In this document: positions 17,104 through 26,012 of the stretch, in pieces
Layout of the letters: each line of letters starts with the position of its first letter
Numbering within the stretch: position 1 is the first letter of the stretch
Source: an uncultured bacterium
GTDB taxonomy: Bacteria; Cyanobacteriota; Vampirovibrionia; Gastranaerophilales; Gastranaerophilaceae
DNA: 64,000 nt
Direction of reading: 5' to 3'
NCBI GenBank assembly: GCA_949296425.1
Contig: CASFPN010000040.1
Span: 1 to 64,000 of the forward strand
Notes under the pieces: model-generated
The model's database searches: none
What the model saw: the letters and a program-made list of their open reading frames with translations, nothing else
What the model was told of the DNA's origin: nothing
Program-made: the position numbers and the translations under genes

Positions 17104-18319
17104 ATTTTCCGTTCTTCCCTTTACATAACTGTTTGTTTGCGATGAATCTTATAATATTAGTAAAAAATATTATATTTAACCAAGTTATAATCAAAGTAGT
17201 AGGTGTCAACATTGATGGTTGTACTGCATTTTGGATCAATACACCAACTATAAACATATGCATATATTGTAAATAATTTACAGGAACTCTCTTTAATTTA
17301 TCATAAATCCAAATAACAGGTATTAAAAAATAAAGTACACCAACAACTCCTATTGAATAAAAAGTATCTAAAATATAACTTTCAAAATTGACACTATTAT
17401 TAACAAAAGATGTCCCTGAAGCTATTTGCCCGACACCATAACCTAAAGGATTTTGAGTGAAATACACACTGAAATTTTTCCAAAACTTTAATCTCCCTAA
17501 GTTTGCATTATCCGTCTTATAATCAAATATATGCAACAATCTGTCTAATCTTTGAAAAAAATCATAATCTTTAAATAAATTATACAATATAAAAACAGTT
17601 ATTATAATTAAAATAATTGTTAAAACTCCTTTTATACACTTTTTATTTATCTTTTTATTTACAATTAACAATGAAATAGGACTAATTACCAGAGCCAATA
17701 AAATATTAGCAAATAACCCTCTTGACAAAGAAAATATTCCACCTATAACTATAATACCAAATAGGATTTTATTAAAATAATTACTATTTTTTATAATAAA
17801 CAGAAGAGGGAAAAACATAGCACCTATAATACCTGAATAATTTAATGTTGACTTCATTAAACCTGTTGCCCTATAGGAATCTAAAGGAATAATTGGATTA
17901 GGATTGATAAATTGATATATTGCAAATATAGAATTAAAAAATAACATGATAAGAAATAACTTAAAATAATATTCTTGTTTTAGTTTAAATAAAATATTAT
18001 CTTTATTCAAAAATATCAAACAAGGTATAGTATAATAATAAACGCCTATTAAGGAAGATAATTCAACATCATAAAAAGAAATATTGATCAATGTAATTAC
18101 TATAGAATATAAAGCTATAAATATCATTCCATAATCAAAAATATCATATTTTATTTTTTTAATTAATAAAAGTAATGTTAAAATAAATACTAGTATAATA
18201 ATTATACCTTCTGCAAATATACTTCCTCCGATAAGTTCAATAATACCAGTTATATTTGCAAAAATTATAATTAATATTAATAAAAAGTATTCAATATCAT
18301 ATTTTGAAATAGTAATCAT
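17054..18319 (-). CDS. Wzy-like O-antigen polymerase/ligase membrane protein
   Basis: 421 aa with about 10-12 hydrophobic helices, high Ile/Phe content and a large loop between late helices (around residues 255-300, RLKFWKNFSVYFTQNPLGYGVGQ). The NPLGYGVG segment is the Wzy_C/WaaL signature. It would polymerise flipped repeat units in the periplasm; a ligase role cannot be excluded by sequence. Its last 17 codons are read over the start of the next gene (50-bp overlap), and it starts 4 bp inside the end of the GT2 gene. Confidence 0.8.
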   Translation of the reverse strand: MITISKYDIEYFLLILIIIFANITGIIELIGGSIFAEGIIIILVFILTLLLLIKKIKYDIFDYGMIFIALYSIVITLINISFYDVELSSLIGVYYYTIPCLIFLNKDNILFKLKQEYYFKLFLIMLFFNSIFAIYQFINPNPIIPLDSYRATGLMKSTLNYSGIIGAMFFPLLFIIKNSNYFNKILFGIIVIGGIFSLSRGLFANILLALVISPISLLIVNKKINKKCIKGVLTIILIIITVFILYNLFKDYDFFQRLDRLLHIFDYKTDNANLGRLKFWKNFSVYFTQNPLGYGVGQIASGTSFVNNSVNFESYILDTFYSIGVVGVLYFLIPVIWIYDKLKRVPVNYLQYMHMFIVGVLIQNAVQPSMLTPTTLIITWLNIIFFTNIIRFIANKQLCKGKNGKYEKIKIVNNNNTSSNS

Positions 18320-19245
18320 TTCTTCTGTCCGCTTAATAATAAATATTTTAATGCGAAATTACCCCAGATTAGAGTTAACCAAAAAAATTTTTGTAGAATA
18401 TTGTATTTTTTCCAAAAATGTTTTCTGAAAAATTTTTCCATTGATTGAGTAAACATTAAAACACTTTTTAACTTAACTTTTTTTGTAGTTACACCTTGAT
18501 AGTGTGTAACTACTGCATTTGGATTATATACAATCTTTTTTCCTGCTTCCTTTGTCCTCAACCCCCAATCGGTTTCTTCTTGATACATGAAAAATTGTTC
18601 ATCCATTCCTCCAATCAACTTAAATAGAGATTTTTTTATCATCATACAGCAACCTGACAGTGCCCAACATTCATTTATCTTATCACGATTCAAATGCCAT
18701 AATGCATATCCGTTAAAAAACTTGCATTTAGGAAAAACTTTTGCTAGCCCGATAATATGAAATAATGTATCCATAGGATATGGTTTTCCTCTTAAACAAG
18801 GCTGCTGAAAACTGCCATTAGAATTCAGCACTTTAGGTCCAACCATACAAACATCGTCATTACTATCTAAATAATCACTCAAAATTTTTATTACATTATT
18901 ATGAAAAATGACGTCGGGATTCAAAATCAACAAATTTCTCCCTTGAGCTTTTTGCATTGCCAGATTATTTGCTTTTGCGAACCCCATATTTTCTTCACTT
19001 TTAATAACAATTACATTTTCTTTGTCAACAATTTCATCTAAATATAAATAACTTTCTTCATTTTTCATGGAATTATTATCAACTATAATAATCTCATAAC
19101 TTAAATTAAAAGTCTTATTATAGATAGACTCAATAGTTTCTTTCAAATATTTGCCAGAATTCCAGTTAACAATTATAACAGATACATCAAAATTTTTACA
19201 CATACTGGTATCAAAATATGCATAATAATTTACTTCATTACCCAA
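18316..19245 (-). CDS. Family 2 glycosyltransferase (rhamnosyltransferase-like)
   Basis: 309 aa. GT-A fold motifs are clear: VSVIIVNWNSGKYLKETIESI at the start, EIIIVDNNS, LLILNPDV (the metal-binding region, DxD replaced by NPDV as in rhamnosyltransferase-like members), and DEQFFMYQEETDWGLRTKEAG with the catalytic-base region. It overlaps hddA by 16 bp. An inverting cytosolic transferase for the repeat unit; donor unknown but possibly the GDP-heptose made by neighbouring genes. Confidence 0.85.
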   Translation of the reverse strand: MGNEVNYYAYFDTSMCKNFDVSVIIVNWNSGKYLKETIESIYNKTFNLSYEIIIVDNNSMKNEESYLYLDEIVDKENVIVIKSEENMGFAKANNLAMQKAQGRNLLILNPDVIFHNNVIKILSDYLDSNDDVCMVGPKVLNSNGSFQQPCLRGKPYPMDTLFHIIGLAKVFPKCKFFNGYALWHLNRDKINECWALSGCCMMIKKSLFKLIGGMDEQFFMYQEETDWGLRTKEAGKKIVYNPNAVVTHYQGVTTKKVKLKSVLMFTQSMEKFFRKHFWKKYNILQKFFWLTLIWGNFALKYLLLSGQKK

Positions 19246-20255
19246 CTTTCGGCTCCTATATTTGTAAATCTAAACCTTCTGAATTCTCCGCCAAGCTTGG
19301 ACAATTCGTCAATTACCCGATAACGTGAATTATTCGGGCAATAAAACATGAAAAATCCACCGCCGCCGGCACCTGAGATTTTACCGCCTGATGCACCTGC
19401 TTGAACTGCTGTTTCATAAATATTATCTATTACTTGATTTGAAATAGAAGCAGATGTATTTTTTTTATTTTCCCAGCCATACGCTAACAATTCACCCATT
19501 CTGTACAAATTACCGGTCAAAAGCGCCTCCTTCATATCCAGAGACTGCTGTTTTAATTTATGCATTGCATCAATGGCTTTTTCATCTTTTTTCTTAGTAT
19601 TTTCAACCTGACTTTCAATAATCTTAGATGATAGTCTGCTTGTACCCGTATAGTAAAGAAGGACATTGAATTCAAGCTCATTTACATATTCTTTTCTAAT
19701 TCGCAATGGATTTACAAGAACTTTTTCATTATTTGAAAATTCCATAAAGTTAAATCCACCGAAAGCTGCTGCATACTGATCTTGACGACCTCCGGCCATT
19801 TTCAAATCTTCCCTTTCGATACTCCAAGCAAGCTTTGCAAGATCATATTCACCTAAAGGTAAGTTTTGCCATTCCTGAAACGCTTTAACTATAGCTACAA
19901 CAAGAGTGGAACTTGAACCTAAGCCGCTTCCTGCTGGGGCATCAACATATGTAGTCAAAGTAAAACTTAAAGGCCTTTTTATAAAATCTTTTACAAGACG
20001 GTTGTATACACCTTTTAATAAATCAAATTTACCGTTAATTTCAAAATGTTCAGTAGCTTCAAAAATCGCAAATTCACATCTGTCTTCACAACGAAACTCT
20101 ATTTTGCCGTCATTTCTGGGTTCAATAGTTGCATAGGCATACATATTTATGCAGGCATTAAGAATTGAGCCGCCATAAATATCACAATAAGGACTAACAT
20201 CTGTTCCTCCGCCGGCAAGACCTATTCTTAACGGTGCTTTTGCTCTTATCAACAT
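19230..20255 (-). CDS. hddA: D-glycero-alpha-D-manno-heptose 7-phosphate kinase (GHMP family)
   Basis: 341 aa from the ATG at 20255 (residue 9 of the longest frame); the preceding reading frame ends at 20249, giving a 7-bp overlap. RAKAPLRIGLAGGGTDVSPYCD is the typical N-terminus of HddA-type kinases, DAPAGSGLGSSSTLVVAI is the GHMP ATP-binding motif 2, and KISGAGGGGFFMFYC is motif 3. It phosphorylates heptose 7-phosphate at O1, the second step of the GDP-D-glycero-D-manno-heptose route, whose other enzymes (GmhA, GmhB, HddC) are encoded in the adjacent genes. Confidence 0.9.
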   Translation of the reverse strand: MLIRAKAPLRIGLAGGGTDVSPYCDIYGGSILNACINMYAYATIEPRNDGKIEFRCEDRCEFAIFEATEHFEINGKFDLLKGVYNRLVKDFIKRPLSFTLTTYVDAPAGSGLGSSSTLVVAIVKAFQEWQNLPLGEYDLAKLAWSIEREDLKMAGGRQDQYAAAFGGFNFMEFSNNEKVLVNPLRIRKEYVNELEFNVLLYYTGTSRLSSKIIESQVENTKKKDEKAIDAMHKLKQQSLDMKEALLTGNLYRMGELLAYGWENKKNTSASISNQVIDNIYETAVQAGASGGKISGAGGGGFFMFYCPNNSRYRVIDELSKLGGEFRRFRFTNIGAESWVMK

Positions 20256-21154
20256 GAAACACACTCCCCGTTTGTGCAAATTTCAAAGTTTATAAAATCT
20301 AATCCGAGTAATTTTTTTAATTTTGAATTGTCCATAGCTGTAACCAATGCACGATTTGCATAAAATATATTTTGGTTCTGATTAGCAGTAACCGGTTTAA
20401 CTAATTCTTTATTATAATTATATTCCTTTGCCAGCAAAAGCCCTAAATCATATTTACTTAACGGATTATCGGCACCAAAATTAATTATTTTTTCATTACA
20501 ATTACCGTATTTTTCGATTAACTGCACTAAATATTCAGCAGCTTGATTAAAACTAATGGTTGAACGATACAAATCCGTAAACATTTCAATTTCCTTACCG
20601 CAACTCAGATGTTCTAAAATTATATCAAAAAAATGTTTTTTATTATCTACCAGGCTTGGCCCCATCATTAAAGGCAAACGGAAGACATTATATCCTTTAG
20701 ACAAAACAATCTGTTCTGCTAATGCTTTTTGTTTTCCGTATATATTAACAGGGTTTATATTAAAATCCTCTGAAAATCTGACATCTTTCTTTCCTTCTCC
20801 GTAAACAACATCGGTTGAAGCGTAATACAGGCAATTTACCTTCTCAAATTTATTAACAAAATCAGCAAGCGCAGTTATATTCAAATCCCAACTAACTGAC
20901 GGATTTTTTTCACAAAAGTCAGGACTTGCGTAAGATGCCAGATAAATAACTTTTGAATCATCTTCTGAAATTTTATTTAAATATGAAATATCTGAAGTAT
21001 TTTGTACATCACATTCAACCCATCTCAGTCTTTCATTAACTTTTGACGGGCAATTTTTTGTATAAGTACCTATAATATTTTCTTCTGTTGTTTTTAGGAT
21101 ATTTTCTATGATATAACGTCCTAAAAAACCGCTACCACCAATAACTATATACAC
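20249..21154 (-). CDS. NAD(P)-dependent sugar epimerase/reductase (RmlD/SDR type)
   Basis: 301 aa. Extended short-chain dehydrogenase: YIVIGGSGFLGRYI nucleotide-binding site, ASTDVVYGEG with catalytic Ser/Thr region, and NIYGKQKALAE with the YxxxK pair. It resembles reductases that act on 4-keto nucleotide sugars. Next to the GDP-mannose dehydratase-like gene it could reduce a 4-keto-6-deoxyheptose intermediate, as DmhB does in Yersinia and related pathways. This assignment rests on context. It stops 7 bp inside hddA. Confidence 0.75.
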   Translation of the reverse strand: MYIVIGGSGFLGRYIIENILKTTEENIIGTYTKNCPSKVNERLRWVECDVQNTSDISYLNKISEDDSKVIYLASYASPDFCEKNPSVSWDLNITALADFVNKFEKVNCLYYASTDVVYGEGKKDVRFSEDFNINPVNIYGKQKALAEQIVLSKGYNVFRLPLMMGPSLVDNKKHFFDIILEHLSCGKEIEMFTDLYRSTISFNQAAEYLVQLIEKYGNCNEKIINFGADNPLSKYDLGLLLAKEYNYNKELVKPVTANQNQNIFYANRALVTAMDNSKLKKLLGLDFINFEICTNGECVSC

Positions 21155-21178
21155 CTTTTAATCCTTTATTTCAGTTAA

Positions 21179-22207
21179 TTAGCGTTGTAAAAACTTTTCA
21201 CCTTTTTTGATTCTTTCTCTCCAATAATCCAGTAAATCAGTCATTGTTTTCTCAAAAGGTATTTCCGGAACCCAGCCTGTATGTTTTGTAAATTTTTCTG
21301 TATTTGGAATTTGCAAATCAGCATCTATGGGGCGCAACCTTTCCGGATCTATTTCAATTTTTATTTTGTCCTTCATAGGAGAAAGTGAAATTAAAAAGTC
21401 TAACATATCTCCGACTTTACAAGTATATTGGCCGCCAATATTATAATACTCTCCCGGTACAGGATTTACAGTCAAAAGCATATAATATGCCCTTACAGCA
21501 TCTCTCACATCAGCAAAAGTCCTTAAGGAGTCTAAATTTCCTACTTTTAGTATCGGCGAAATTAGTCCGGCTTCTATCATTGCAATTTGTTTGGCAAAAG
21601 TGCTTTCAGCAAATACATCTCCACGGCGCGGACCGGTATGAGTAAACATTCTTGTTGTCATAACTGTCATATTAAAAGCTTCCGCATAATACCGGCCGAT
21701 TAAATCAGTTCCGACTTTTGATATTGCATAAGGACTTGCGGGATGGAAAGTACATTCTTCATTTATAGTACCGCCCATTTCAACAAGTTTTTCTTTTTTT
21801 ACACGTCCAAAAACTTCAGATGATGCGCAAACATGAACTATAGCATCACGACAATGATTTTTTACCGCTTCAAGTACCCTTGCAGTACCTTGAATATTAG
21901 TATCAAAAGTATCTAAAGGTGCAGTAAAACTGGTTTTAGGATAACTTTGTGCAGCCAGATGTGAAATATAATCAGGTTTAACTTCCTTTATAACATTTTC
22001 AACAGCTATAGTATCTCTTAAATCAGCATAGACAAGATGAATTCGATGTTTATTATTTATATCCTCTATATGGTGCTGAATATTATCTAACGGACTTCTC
22101 CAACGACACATACCATAAATATCCCAGTCGGTATTTTTCATAATAAAATCAGCCAGATGAGAACCAACCATGCCTGTTATACCTGTTATAAGTATTTTTT
22201 TATTCAT
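21179..22207 (-). CDS. GDP-sugar 4,6-dehydratase (GMD family, possible heptose dehydratase DmhA)
   Basis: 342 aa from the ATG at 22207, which is preceded by AGGAGAT 5 nt away; an in-frame extension to 22258 would overlap gmhA and lacks such a site. Motifs: ILITGITGMVGSHLADF (Rossmann), HLAAQSYPKTSF, CASSEVFG and SPYAISKVGTDLIGRYY (YxxxK), FTHTGPRRGD, all typical of GDP-mannose 4,6-dehydratase relatives. Since the operon makes GDP-D-glycero-D-manno-heptose rather than GDP-mannose, the substrate is probably the GDP-heptose, leading to 6-deoxyheptose. Substrate choice is inference. Confidence 0.85.
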   Translation of the reverse strand: MNKKILITGITGMVGSHLADFIMKNTDWDIYGMCRWRSPLDNIQHHIEDINNKHRIHLVYADLRDTIAVENVIKEVKPDYISHLAAQSYPKTSFTAPLDTFDTNIQGTARVLEAVKNHCRDAIVHVCASSEVFGRVKKEKLVEMGGTINEECTFHPASPYAISKVGTDLIGRYYAEAFNMTVMTTRMFTHTGPRRGDVFAESTFAKQIAMIEAGLISPILKVGNLDSLRTFADVRDAVRAYYMLLTVNPVPGEYYNIGGQYTCKVGDMLDFLISLSPMKDKIKIEIDPERLRPIDADLQIPNTEKFTKHTGWVPEIPFEKTMTDLLDYWRERIKKGEKFLQR

Positions 22208-22220
22208 TAGTATCTCCTTT

Positions 22221-22805
22221 TTAACAAACTTTTTCTCTCTTGAATATAGTTTCTTCAACTAATGCACAGATTATATGACCTAACATTATGTGCGACTCCT
22301 GAATTGTTGCTGTACTTTCAGACGGCACTTTTATTATATAATCACAAAGATTATCCATTTCGCAAGCTTTTTGACCTACCAAACCTACAGTTGTTACATT
22401 TTTCTTTTTAGCTTCCAGAATAGCTTTTACTATATTTTTTGAATTACCTGATGTGGAAATTGCAATAAACACATCCCCTTCATTTGCATTTGCCTGAATT
22501 TGACGTGAAAAAGAATTTTCATACCCATAATCATTTCCAATAGCTGTTAAAATAGAGGTATCTGTGGCAAGTGAAAATGCACTTAAACCGGGTCTGTCAA
22601 AAAAGAATTTTGAAACCAGTTCGCCTGCAATATGTTGGGCATCTCCGGCGGATCCGCCGTTGCCGGCTGTCAAAACTTTTTTACCGTTTTCATAGGCACT
22701 TATTATAACGCTTGCTACCTGTTGAATTTCCGCAAGAATATTTGCATCATTCAAGATTTTCTGCTTTGTTTCTATTGATTTTTGAATATAGTTTTCAATA
22801 AACAT
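22221..22805 (-). CDS. gmhA: Sedoheptulose 7-phosphate isomerase
   Basis: 194 aa, normal length for GmhA. SIS fold with TAGNGGSAGDAQHIAGELVSKF (phosphosugar-binding Ser/Gly region) and FIAISTSGNSKNIVKAI, plus the conserved QESHIMLGH metal/catalytic segment. It converts sedoheptulose 7-phosphate to D-glycero-D-manno-heptose 7-phosphate, the first step of the heptose route. Its ATG overlaps the stop codon of the HddC-GmhB gene by one base (TAATG), and the dehydratase gene follows 13 bp after its stop. Confidence 0.95.
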   Translation of the reverse strand: MFIENYIQKSIETKQKILNDANILAEIQQVASVIISAYENGKKVLTAGNGGSAGDAQHIAGELVSKFFFDRPGLSAFSLATDTSILTAIGNDYGYENSFSRQIQANANEGDVFIAISTSGNSKNIVKAILEAKKKNVTTVGLVGQKACEMDNLCDYIIKVPSESTATIQESHIMLGHIICALVEETIFKREKVC

Positions 22806-23989
22806 TATACAAAACTCCTCTCTTTTTCAGTTAATATTTCGCATTTCAAATACGGAAGTTTTATATTGTCAATTTCTGTATTATCGCCAACCATCAAAGA
22901 ATTTTTCAAATCAATTTTTAACTTTTCACAAGCCTTCAAAATCATACCTGAATTTGGTTTGCGTAAAATCGAATCGTAGGAATATTCTTTGATAATTCCA
23001 TCCTTATGATAAGGACAAAATTCAATATCATCAAATTCAACTCTTTTTGATTTATAAAAATCTTTTATACCTTCAAAACCTTCATACATTTGTTCAAAAC
23101 TAAATTTATCTTTTGCAATTCCTGCCTGATTTGTAACCATTACAACATAATAATTTTTATCAAAATGTTGTTTTACTATTTCAACGGTACTTTCAATTAT
23201 TTTAAAATCTTTCCCGTGCGGATATTCTGTATTTTCTATTAATGTTCCGTCCTTATCTATAAATAATGCAGGTTTTGCTTCTTTTGCAATCCAATCCGGA
23301 ATAAGAGTCTGAGCTTTATAATAATCATCTGGAATCCCGATATCAATAAAACATCCGCCGACAGGCAACCCAAATAATTCATCATCCTTTATAAATTGAG
23401 GGAATATCTCGGTTTCAAGAGATATAAATTGCCCGTTAAAACTTTTTACAAAACTGTTCAAACAGGATTTTGTAATATAGTAAATCCCGCCATTAATAAA
23501 TCCGTCAATACGGTTTTGCGGAAGTTTACCCTTTTCAATAAAGTCTGTAACGTGAAAATTATCGTCAATATCTACAAATCCGTATCTTTCAACATCGTTT
23601 GAATACCTCAAAGCAACCGTGCAAGATTTGCCATTCCCGAAATCTTCAAGAAGAGAAAAATCAATATCAAAAAATGTGTCACCGTTAATGACATAAAAAT
23701 CCCCGTTTAGAGAAGCAAAAGCATTCAAAATTGCTCCGCCGGTTCCGAGTGCAGTTTCTTCTTTAATAAATTTTGCATTTTTAAGATTTTTAAAATAGTT
23801 TTCAATTATTTCAGATTTGTAACCAGTTAAAAATACAAAATCATCAAAACCTTGCCCTTGCAATTGTTTTACTATATATTCCAAAAACGGAATATTTTTT
23901 ACAGGTGCCATAGGTTTTGGTACATCAGATACAACATGAGAAAGCCTGGTTCCAAAACCGCCGCATAAAATTACAGCCTGCCTACCCAT
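22805..23989 (-). CDS. Fusion of heptose 1-phosphate guanylyltransferase (HddC) and heptose 1,7-bisphosphate phosphatase (GmhB)
   Basis: 394 aa. Residues 1-~225 are a nucleotidyltransferase: AVILCGGFGTRLSHVVSDVPKP at the start, GTGGAILNAF, and YVINGDTFFDID. Residues ~235-394 are a HAD phosphatase of the HisB/GmhB subgroup: KPALFIDKDGTLIENTEYPHG (Asp nucleophile), VMVTNQAGIA (motif II), CPYHKDG (metal-binding region) and SLMVGDNTEID (motif IV). The two activities are steps 3 and 4 of the GDP-heptose pathway (dephosphorylation at C7, then GMP transfer to O1). The HddC activity is chosen because hddA-type kinase is present and no ADP-heptose epimerase is. Confidence 0.85.
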   Translation of the reverse strand: MGRQAVILCGGFGTRLSHVVSDVPKPMAPVKNIPFLEYIVKQLQGQGFDDFVFLTGYKSEIIENYFKNLKNAKFIKEETALGTGGAILNAFASLNGDFYVINGDTFFDIDFSLLEDFGNGKSCTVALRYSNDVERYGFVDIDDNFHVTDFIEKGKLPQNRIDGFINGGIYYITKSCLNSFVKSFNGQFISLETEIFPQFIKDDELFGLPVGGCFIDIGIPDDYYKAQTLIPDWIAKEAKPALFIDKDGTLIENTEYPHGKDFKIIESTVEIVKQHFDKNYYVVMVTNQAGIAKDKFSFEQMYEGFEGIKDFYKSKRVEFDDIEFCPYHKDGIIKEYSYDSILRKPNSGMILKACEKLKIDLKNSLMVGDNTEIDNIKLPYLKCEILTEKERSFV

Positions 23990-25349
23990 GTCTGCCTCCT
24001 AAAGCCAAAAAGACGGCCTTGACCAAAATAAAAATTTCCCAAAGTATATTTCTATGCTTGAGATAATATAAATCATATTGTAATTTTTCCGCAACATCAT
24101 CATTTGAGACACAATGCCCTTGATTAATCTGCGCCCAGCCGGTCCAACCGGTTTTTACCCATTGACGGCATTCATAATACGGAATATCTTTGGAATATAT
24201 TTTTACCAAATCTTCCCATTCTGTCCGCGGTCCGACAATTGACATTTCTCCGCGCAAAATATTTATCATTTGCGGAATTTCATCAAAACGGGCTTTTCTG
24301 ACAAACCTGCAAAACGGAATTACACGTTCATCTTCTTCTTGAGGTTCAGTATGTTCAATATTGCCCTCTTGCGGGACATAATCGTTTGCATACATTGTTC
24401 TTAATTTGTAAGCTTTAAAAACTTTTCCGCCTTTACCGACTCTGTTTTGGGTATAAATAGCATTACCGCCGTCAGTATGCTTTACGCGGATTCCGATATA
24501 CAAAAGTACAGGACTGGTTACTACAAGAATTATCAAAGCTGCAACAATGTCAAATACTCTTTTGCAAACATCATAAACAACCGATCTTTTGTTCATATAA
24601 TCATAAAACAGCCAGTTAACAGACATTCTGTCTATATAGTATTTGCCGGTAACAAGTTCATAGAACTCAGGCATCTTATAAACTTTTACATTATTAGGAA
24701 TATTTTCCGCCATATTTGTCAAAAGACTTTCTTCCATACGGCGTTTTATGGCAACTATTACTATATCAATTTTATTTTTGTTTATAATCTCTTTTAAATC
24801 AGAATTTGTATCAAATACTTTAAAATCATTGGCATCTATAATTTCTGCGGTTTCCGTATCCTTGACAAAACCAATAACATCCATTTTTAGAGCTTTCTTA
24901 TTTATAATTTCATCGGCAATAAGCTTTGCGTTTCGGTCGGCTCCTATTATTAAAACATGCTTTGTTCTTTTTAAATGAAATAAATAATAATGGAACAACA
25001 CACGGTAAATTCTCAAAATGACAAAAATTGTCAAAAGGTTAGCCAGAATAAATTCAAAAACCTGAGCACCAGATACAAAAATCAACAGCAATATTGCCGC
25101 AGGGATTTGAGAAAATACTATACCTTCGAACAAAAGATAATAATTTTTTAAGGTTGCATTAAACTCTCTGATTTTATAGTTATCTTTTAAAAAGAGAACC
25201 ATTACACCGGATAATACTGTTAGAAATACTGTTATATCCAGATATTCAAGCGGCAGCATAAAAATTGCATACCAGAAAGTCGTAGAAAGAGTAAAGACAA
25301 TTAAGTCAAACAGAAACATTATTATTGTTGATTTTGATAATAATCTCAC
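23982..25349 (-). CDS. Polyprenyl-phosphate sugar phosphotransferase (WbaP-type initiating enzyme)
   Basis: 455 aa. Four to five N-terminal membrane helices (residues ~8-120), a central Rossmann-like CoA-binding-type domain (KHVLIIGADRNAKLIADEI), then the C-terminal catalytic bacterial sugar transferase domain: CKRVFDIVAALIILV, YKLRTM, KARFDEIPQMINILRGEMSIVGPR. It transfers a sugar 1-phosphate to undecaprenyl phosphate, starting each repeat unit at the inner membrane. First gene of the polysaccharide operon; its stop overlaps the HddC-GmhB start by 8 bp. Confidence 0.9.
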   Translation of the reverse strand: MRLLSKSTIIMFLFDLIVFTLSTTFWYAIFMLPLEYLDITVFLTVLSGVMVLFLKDNYKIREFNATLKNYYLLFEGIVFSQIPAAILLLIFVSGAQVFEFILANLLTIFVILRIYRVLFHYYLFHLKRTKHVLIIGADRNAKLIADEIINKKALKMDVIGFVKDTETAEIIDANDFKVFDTNSDLKEIINKNKIDIVIVAIKRRMEESLLTNMAENIPNNVKVYKMPEFYELVTGKYYIDRMSVNWLFYDYMNKRSVVYDVCKRVFDIVAALIILVVTSPVLLYIGIRVKHTDGGNAIYTQNRVGKGGKVFKAYKLRTMYANDYVPQEGNIEHTEPQEEDERVIPFCRFVRKARFDEIPQMINILRGEMSIVGPRTEWEDLVKIYSKDIPYYECRQWVKTGWTGWAQINQGHCVSNDDVAEKLQYDLYYLKHRNILWEIFILVKAVFLALGGRHG

Positions 25350-25415
25350 CGCATATCCTCTTTACTATTATATAATAGTACAACAAAAATATTTAAAATA
25401 TACCCATACAGGTAT

Positions 25416-26012
25416 TTATTTAAACTTAATGTAAACAAAAATTAAACATATCCCCAAAACATACGCACCCAAAACATCCGTAGGATTATGCACTCCGAGC
25501 CATATACGGCTTAATCCTACAAATAATATCCATAAAATTGCAGCGCTTACTCCGACAATTTTTAAAACACGATTTTTACAATATTTATTTAAATAAAATA
25601 TAACCATGCCCCACAAACACATGGTAACTAAGCTGTGGCTTGATACATAGCTGAAACTGTCAGGATGTATTGATGTAATTTGATACTCTATCGGCGGGCG
25701 GGAACGGTGAACAAACGGTTTTAAAATACAATTAAGCAAGAATGTTACAAGCGGAACTGAACAAAAAAGTATTAAATCTTTCCAGAGGCGTTTTTTTATA
25801 AAAAATATTCCAAATCCCGCAATAGGAACTACTATCATTGTGCTGTACAAAATAAAATCAGGAAGCATAGGAATCCATAGCGGCAAAAATGAAAGATGAT
25901 TTTGCACAAATATTATTAAACTTCTGTCCCATTGAGTTACAACAGGACAGAAGATTATCGAAGATGTTAATAATATAAATATTGCCGCTAAAATTATTAT
26001 TTTACGCAGCAT
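25416..26012 (-). CDS. PAP2-family membrane phosphatase
   Basis: 198 aa from the ATG at 26012 (GAGGG 9 nt upstream); the frame is open further to 26069 but that would deepen the overlap with the radical SAM gene. Five or so membrane helices and the three acid phosphatase motifs: KPFVHRSRPP (K-x6-RP), SYVSSHSLVT (PSGH-like, here SSH), and SRIWLGVHNPTDV (SR-x5-H-x3-D). It probably dephosphorylates an isoprenoid or lipid phosphate, such as undecaprenyl diphosphate, on the outer face of the inner membrane. Co-directional with the polysaccharide operon and separated from it by 66 bp. Confidence 0.85.
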   Translation of the reverse strand: MLRKIIILAAIFILLTSSIIFCPVVTQWDRSLIIFVQNHLSFLPLWIPMLPDFILYSTMIVVPIAGFGIFFIKKRLWKDLILFCSVPLVTFLLNCILKPFVHRSRPPIEYQITSIHPDSFSYVSSHSLVTMCLWGMVIFYLNKYCKNRVLKIVGVSAAILWILFVGLSRIWLGVHNPTDVLGAYVLGICLIFVYIKFK

